A DNA stretch of 8,919 bases, taken from the NCBI GenBank assembly GCA_007119005.1, contig SKQM01000118.1:1-8919 (forward strand), given 5' to 3'. Shown here piece by piece: positions 6,517 through 8,919 of the stretch. How positions within the stretch are numbered: position 1 is the stretch's first letter; every line of letters begins with the position of its first letter. Origin of the DNA: Thioalkalivibrio sp. (GTDB lineage Bacteria; Pseudomonadota; Gammaproteobacteria; Ectothiorhodospirales; Ectothiorhodospiraceae). Both the position numbers and the translations under genes were made by a program. Below the pieces are notes generated by a model that saw only the letters and a list, made by a program, of their open reading frames with translations, ran no database searches and was not told where the DNA came from.

Positions 6517-7641
6517 GTGTTTCAGGTCGGCGGATTCACGGCTTCCGCAGTGCCATCACGGTCTCGGGAGCCTGCGCGGTGTAAGGGTGCCCGGCCCGCA
6601 AGTGTGACCGGGACGGAGCCCCGCGGTCGCCTGAAAGGGCGGCGACAACTGGGCCTTCTGATGCTGTTGCTGGGCCTGCTGCTGGTCGCGGTCCCCGGCC
6701 ACGCGGCGCTGGTCGAGCTGATGGTGGATGCCCCCGGCGAGTCCGAGGCGACCGCTGCCGGGCTCGACGAGGTGCTGGTTCGGATGGCGGGCTTCCATTC
6801 GCCGGCCCTGTCGCGTCTTTCCGAGTCAATGCTGGAGGACAGCGATCGCTCCTGGCTGCGTTCGTTGGAGCGGCGCGGTGTGGAGCGCTTCCTGCTGGCC
6901 TTCGACCGCGCCCGGCTCCGAGCCGCGCTCCAGGATGCCGGGGTGCCGGTCTGGGTTGGTTCGCGTCCGGCGCTGCTGGTCTGGGTCGTTCTCGAGCGGG
7001 AGGATCGGCGCCTGTTGCTGGGCTCGGGGATGGACGAGGATTCGGTGCTGGCATCGCTGCGGGACTGGGCCGTCCGCCGTGATCTGCCGCTGCTGTTCCC
7101 GCTGGCGGATCTGGAAGACCGGCGACAGGTCCATACGGCCGACGTCGTCGGTGGCGTGACCGAAGCACTGGTGGGGCCGAGCCGCCGCTACGACCCCGAC
7201 GGTCTGATGCTGCTGCACCTGTTCCAGCGCGGTGACCGGGTCCGGGCCCGCGCATGGCTGTCCTATCGCGGCCACGAGGTCCAGTCGGATGTCACCGAAG
7301 GATCCGCCACAGCCGCGGCCACGGCGGCGGCTGCCGAAGGCATCGACCAGCTCGGCGCCCGGCTGGCCCGGGTCCTGGTCGAGGATGCATCCGCACTGGT
7401 CGGGTTCAGCGGTGTGTCCGCCATCGCCGATCTGCAGTCGCTGCGGGCGCGCCTGAACGCGCTGGAGGCCGTGCAGTCCGTGCGGGTCCACAGGCTGCTG
7501 CCTGGCGCGGCGGTGGTCGCGCTGGACACCGGGCTGGAGCCCCGGGGCCTGGCCGAGGTGCTGGCCGCCGAAGGTTTCGCCGCCGCCGATGCACCGAGTG
7601 GAGGCGCGGACATCGACCTCTGGTTCCGGGGCGTCCGCTGA
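6517..7641 (+). CDS. DUF2066 family protein, probably exported, start uncertain (374 aa from this GTG)
   Basis: From the region after LVELMVDAPGESEATAAGLDEVLVRMAGF the protein follows the DUF2066 pattern, including the FLLAFDRARLRAALQDAGVPVW block and the RPALLVWVVLERED segment. Its biochemical role is unknown. A hydrophobic stretch (LGLLMLLLGLLLVAVPGHAA, about residues 45-64) is a signal peptide or membrane anchor, likely cut after HAA. The start is unclear. GGAGAGG at 6504-6510 favours GTG 6514 or 6517, but that gives an unusual 45-residue pre-signal region with weaker third-position G/C than the gene body. GTG 6604 gives a neat signal peptide with KGRR before the core but has no ribosome site. 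ATG 6661 lacks a basic n-region. A further in-frame ATG exists at 6406. The gene begins the DUF2066-phosphatidyltransferase-hda unit, with 5 nt to the next gene. Confidence 0.82.
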   Translation: MFQVGGFTASAVPSRSREPARCKGARPASVTGTEPRGRLKGRRQLGLLMLLLGLLLVAVPGHAALVELMVDAPGESEATAAGLDEVLVRMAGFHSPALSRLSESMLEDSDRSWLRSLERRGVERFLLAFDRARLRAALQDAGVPVWVGSRPALLVWVVLEREDRRLLLGSGMDEDSVLASLRDWAVRRDLPLLFPLADLEDRRQVHTADVVGGVTEALVGPSRRYDPDGLMLLHLFQRGDRVRARAWLSYRGHEVQSDVTEGSATAAATAAAAEGIDQLGARLARVLVEDASALVGFSGVSAIADLQSLRARLNALEAVQSVRVHRLLPGAAVVALDTGLEPRGLAEVLAAEGFAAADAPSGGADIDLWFRGVR

Positions 7642-7646
7642 AGCCG

Positions 7647-8228
7647 ATGAGTCTGCGTCAGCTGCCCAACCTGATCACGCTGTCGCGGATGTTCCTGACC
7701 ATCCCCATCGTCTGGTTCCTGTACCGCGGCGACTACTGGCCCGCGTTGGTGCTGCTCGCGATCGCCGGTCTCAGCGATGCGCTGGACGGGCATCTCGTCC
7801 GGCGTTACGGCTGGGCCACACGGCTCGGCGCATGGCTGGATCCGGCTGCGGACAAGATCCTGATGCTCGGGATCTACCTGGCGGTGACCCTGAGCGGGCT
7901 GCTCCCGATCTGGCTGTTGGTCCTGGTCGTCGGGCGCGATCTGTGGCTTTCGCTGGGGTCGCTCGCCTACCGCCACTGGGTGGGCCCGCTGCACATCGAG
8001 CCGCTGGTGATCAGCAAGATCAACACCTTCTTCCAGATCGTGCTGGTGCTGGGCGCAATCCTCAAGGTGGGAATCCTCGAACTGGACCCCGTCTGGATCC
8101 AGTTCCTGATCGGGATCGTGACCTTCACCACGGTGATCAGCGGCCTCGCCTACACCGTGGTCTGGGGGTATCGTGCATGGAAGCATCTGCGCGCCCCTGC
8201 TGAAACCCCGGCATCGCCCTCGGCATGA
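7647..8228 (+). CDS. CDP-alcohol phosphatidyltransferase, possibly mitochondrial-type cardiolipin synthase, 193 aa
   Basis: This is a polytopic inner-membrane enzyme that joins a CDP-diacylglycerol to an alcohol. The CDP-AP motif is present: D44, D47-G48, R52, G61, D65 and D69 in the usual spacing, with V51 where alanine is common. Hydrophobic segments lie near residues 17-26, 32-43, 72-96, 128-143 and 150-175. The N-terminus (LPNLITLSRM) is standard for the family. Past the motif, GRDLWL (96-101), VISKINTFFQIVLVL (121-135) and the later TFTTVISGLAY resemble human cardiolipin synthase CRLS1 (ISKVNTAVQLILVA, FTTAASAYSY) more than PgsA, so a CDP-DAG-using cardiolipin synthase is favoured over phosphatidylglycerophosphate synthase. 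The CRLS1 comparison is from memory. The ATG at 7647 lies 5 nt after the DUF2066 stop with a weak ribosome site. The stop overlaps hda as ATGA. Confidence 0.92.
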   Translation: MSLRQLPNLITLSRMFLTIPIVWFLYRGDYWPALVLLAIAGLSDALDGHLVRRYGWATRLGAWLDPAADKILMLGIYLAVTLSGLLPIWLLVLVVGRDLWLSLGSLAYRHWVGPLHIEPLVISKINTFFQIVLVLGAILKVGILELDPVWIQFLIGIVTFTTVISGLAYTVVWGYRAWKHLRAPAETPASPSA

Positions 8229-8919
8229 CGGTGGGACAGCTGCCGCTCGATCTGCGGCTGCGCGACAGCTCGCGGTTCGAGACTTTTCACACGGGTGGTC
8301 ACGCTCTGCTGGTCGCGACGCTGCGCAGGATGGTGCTGGCGGCGGAGCCCGACTTCGAGCGTCAGGTCTTGCTCCACGGGCCGGATGGCTGCGGCAAGAC
8401 GCATCTGCTGCAGGCCGCCTGCCACGAGGCCTCGGTCAGGGACCGGTCCTGCGCCTACCTGCCGATGGGAGAACTCCGTGGCCGCGATCCTGACGTGGTG
8501 CTCGACGGCCTGGATCGACTGGAGCTGCTGGCTCTGGACGATCTTCAGGCCGTGTCCGGCCAGCCGGACTGGGCGCGCGCGCTGTTCGGTCTGATCAATC
8601 GGGTGCGCGAACGCGGCGGTCAGTTGCTGATCGCCGCCCGTATGGCGCCGGAGGGTCTCGACTGCGGGCTGCCGGACCTGGTCTCGCGACTGGCCTGGGG
8701 GCCGGTGTTCCGTCTCGACCCGCCCGGCGATCTGGAACTGAAGGCGATCCTGCAGAAACGGGCGGCGCTTCGGGGGCTGCAGCTGGGCGACGCGGTGGCC
8801 GAGTATCTGCTCCGCCACGAGTGCCGCGACCTCGAATTCCTGCTGACATTGCTGGACCGGCTGGACCTCGCCGCGCTGGCCGAGCAACGGCGGCTCACGA
8901 TCCCGTTCATCCGGTCCCA
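8225..8919 (+). CDS. hda: DnaA regulatory inactivator Hda, 3' end outside window
   Basis: Hda is a DnaA-like AAA+ protein that, bound to the DNA-loaded beta clamp, stimulates hydrolysis of DnaA-ATP and so prevents re-initiation. The frame from ATG 8225 is open to the window end (231 codons). The N-terminus GQLPLDL is the clamp-binding motif. Walker A is GPDGCGKT (52-59), Walker B has D105-D106, the arginine finger is R155 in LVSRLAWG, and the sensor 2 arginine is likely R201. The last visible residues, RRLTIPFIRS, match the near-terminal QRKLTIPFVKEILKL of E. coli Hda, so only a few codons are missing. It starts inside the stop of the upstream phosphatidyltransferase gene as ATGA, suggesting translational coupling. 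E. coli Hda has a degenerate Walker A (GAGRS), whereas here it is canonical. Confidence 0.95.
   Translation, partial: MTVGQLPLDLRLRDSSRFETFHTGGHALLVATLRRMVLAAEPDFERQVLLHGPDGCGKTHLLQAACHEASVRDRSCAYLPMGELRGRDPDVVLDGLDRLELLALDDLQAVSGQPDWARALFGLINRVRERGGQLLIAARMAPEGLDCGLPDLVSRLAWGPVFRLDPPGDLELKAILQKRAALRGLQLGDAVAEYLLRHECRDLEFLLTLLDRLDLAALAEQRRLTIPFIRS

Noticed and set aside
8150..8887. Minus-strand open frame opposite hda
   Set aside because: The plus-strand frame encodes Hda with Walker A, Walker B and arginine finger; the minus-strand product is Gln/Arg-rich noise.
1..8919. Search for a new defence, mobile or secretion system
   Set aside because: All larger genes belong to known housekeeping or conserved families; no transposase, integrase, CRISPR repeat, tRNA or toxin-antitoxin pair is visible.

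Overview
The window looks like ordinary chromosomal DNA from a high-GC gammaproteobacterium. The evidence is dense gene packing, strong G/C preference at third codon positions, a Hda protein close to the enterobacterial/pseudomonad form, and the neighbourhood purN-purM // DUF2066-phosphatidyltransferase-hda, which is typical of gammaproteobacteria. A purple-sulfur or alkaliphilic sulfur-oxidiser relative (Ectothiorhodospiraceae-like) is a guess from general character. Nothing in the sequence fixes the genus.

Layout. (1) 1-2356, plus strand: the 3' end of tldD, a small unrecognised gene of 87 codons, then pmbA/tldE. TldD and PmbA form the heterodimeric TldD/E peptidase. A hairpin resembling an intrinsic terminator lies between the small gene and pmbA, and a second hairpin overlaps the ribosome binding site of the small gene. 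(2) 2357-2448: a convergent junction filled almost entirely by a nested C-rich/G-rich imperfect palindrome. (3) 2449-6378, minus strand: a tightly overlapping operon, in transcription order purM, purN, a DUF3108 secreted protein, and a flavin disulfide reductase. purM/purN and DUF3108/reductase share ATGA stop-start overlaps, and purN overlaps the DUF3108 gene by 19 bases. (4) 6379-6516: a divergent promoter region with a weak purM promoter, a 10-bp-spaced direct repeat over it, and an extended -10 for the plus strand. (5) 6517-8919, plus strand: a DUF2066 protein, a CDP-alcohol phosphatidyltransferase resembling mitochondrial-type cardiolipin synthase, and hda, cut off a few codons before its expected end.

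How the genes work together. purM and purN catalyse steps 5 and 3 of IMP synthesis. hda couples DnaA-ATP hydrolysis to the replication clamp. The phosphatidyltransferase makes anionic phospholipid. TldD/PmbA process peptides.

I see no mobile element, CRISPR array, tRNA, rRNA or defence/secretion system, and no clearly new system. The observations most worth following are the NADPH-type signature of the reductase in the purine operon, the mitochondrial-like cardiolipin synthase candidate, the unknown small gene between tldD and pmbA, and the odd leader region of the DUF2066 gene.
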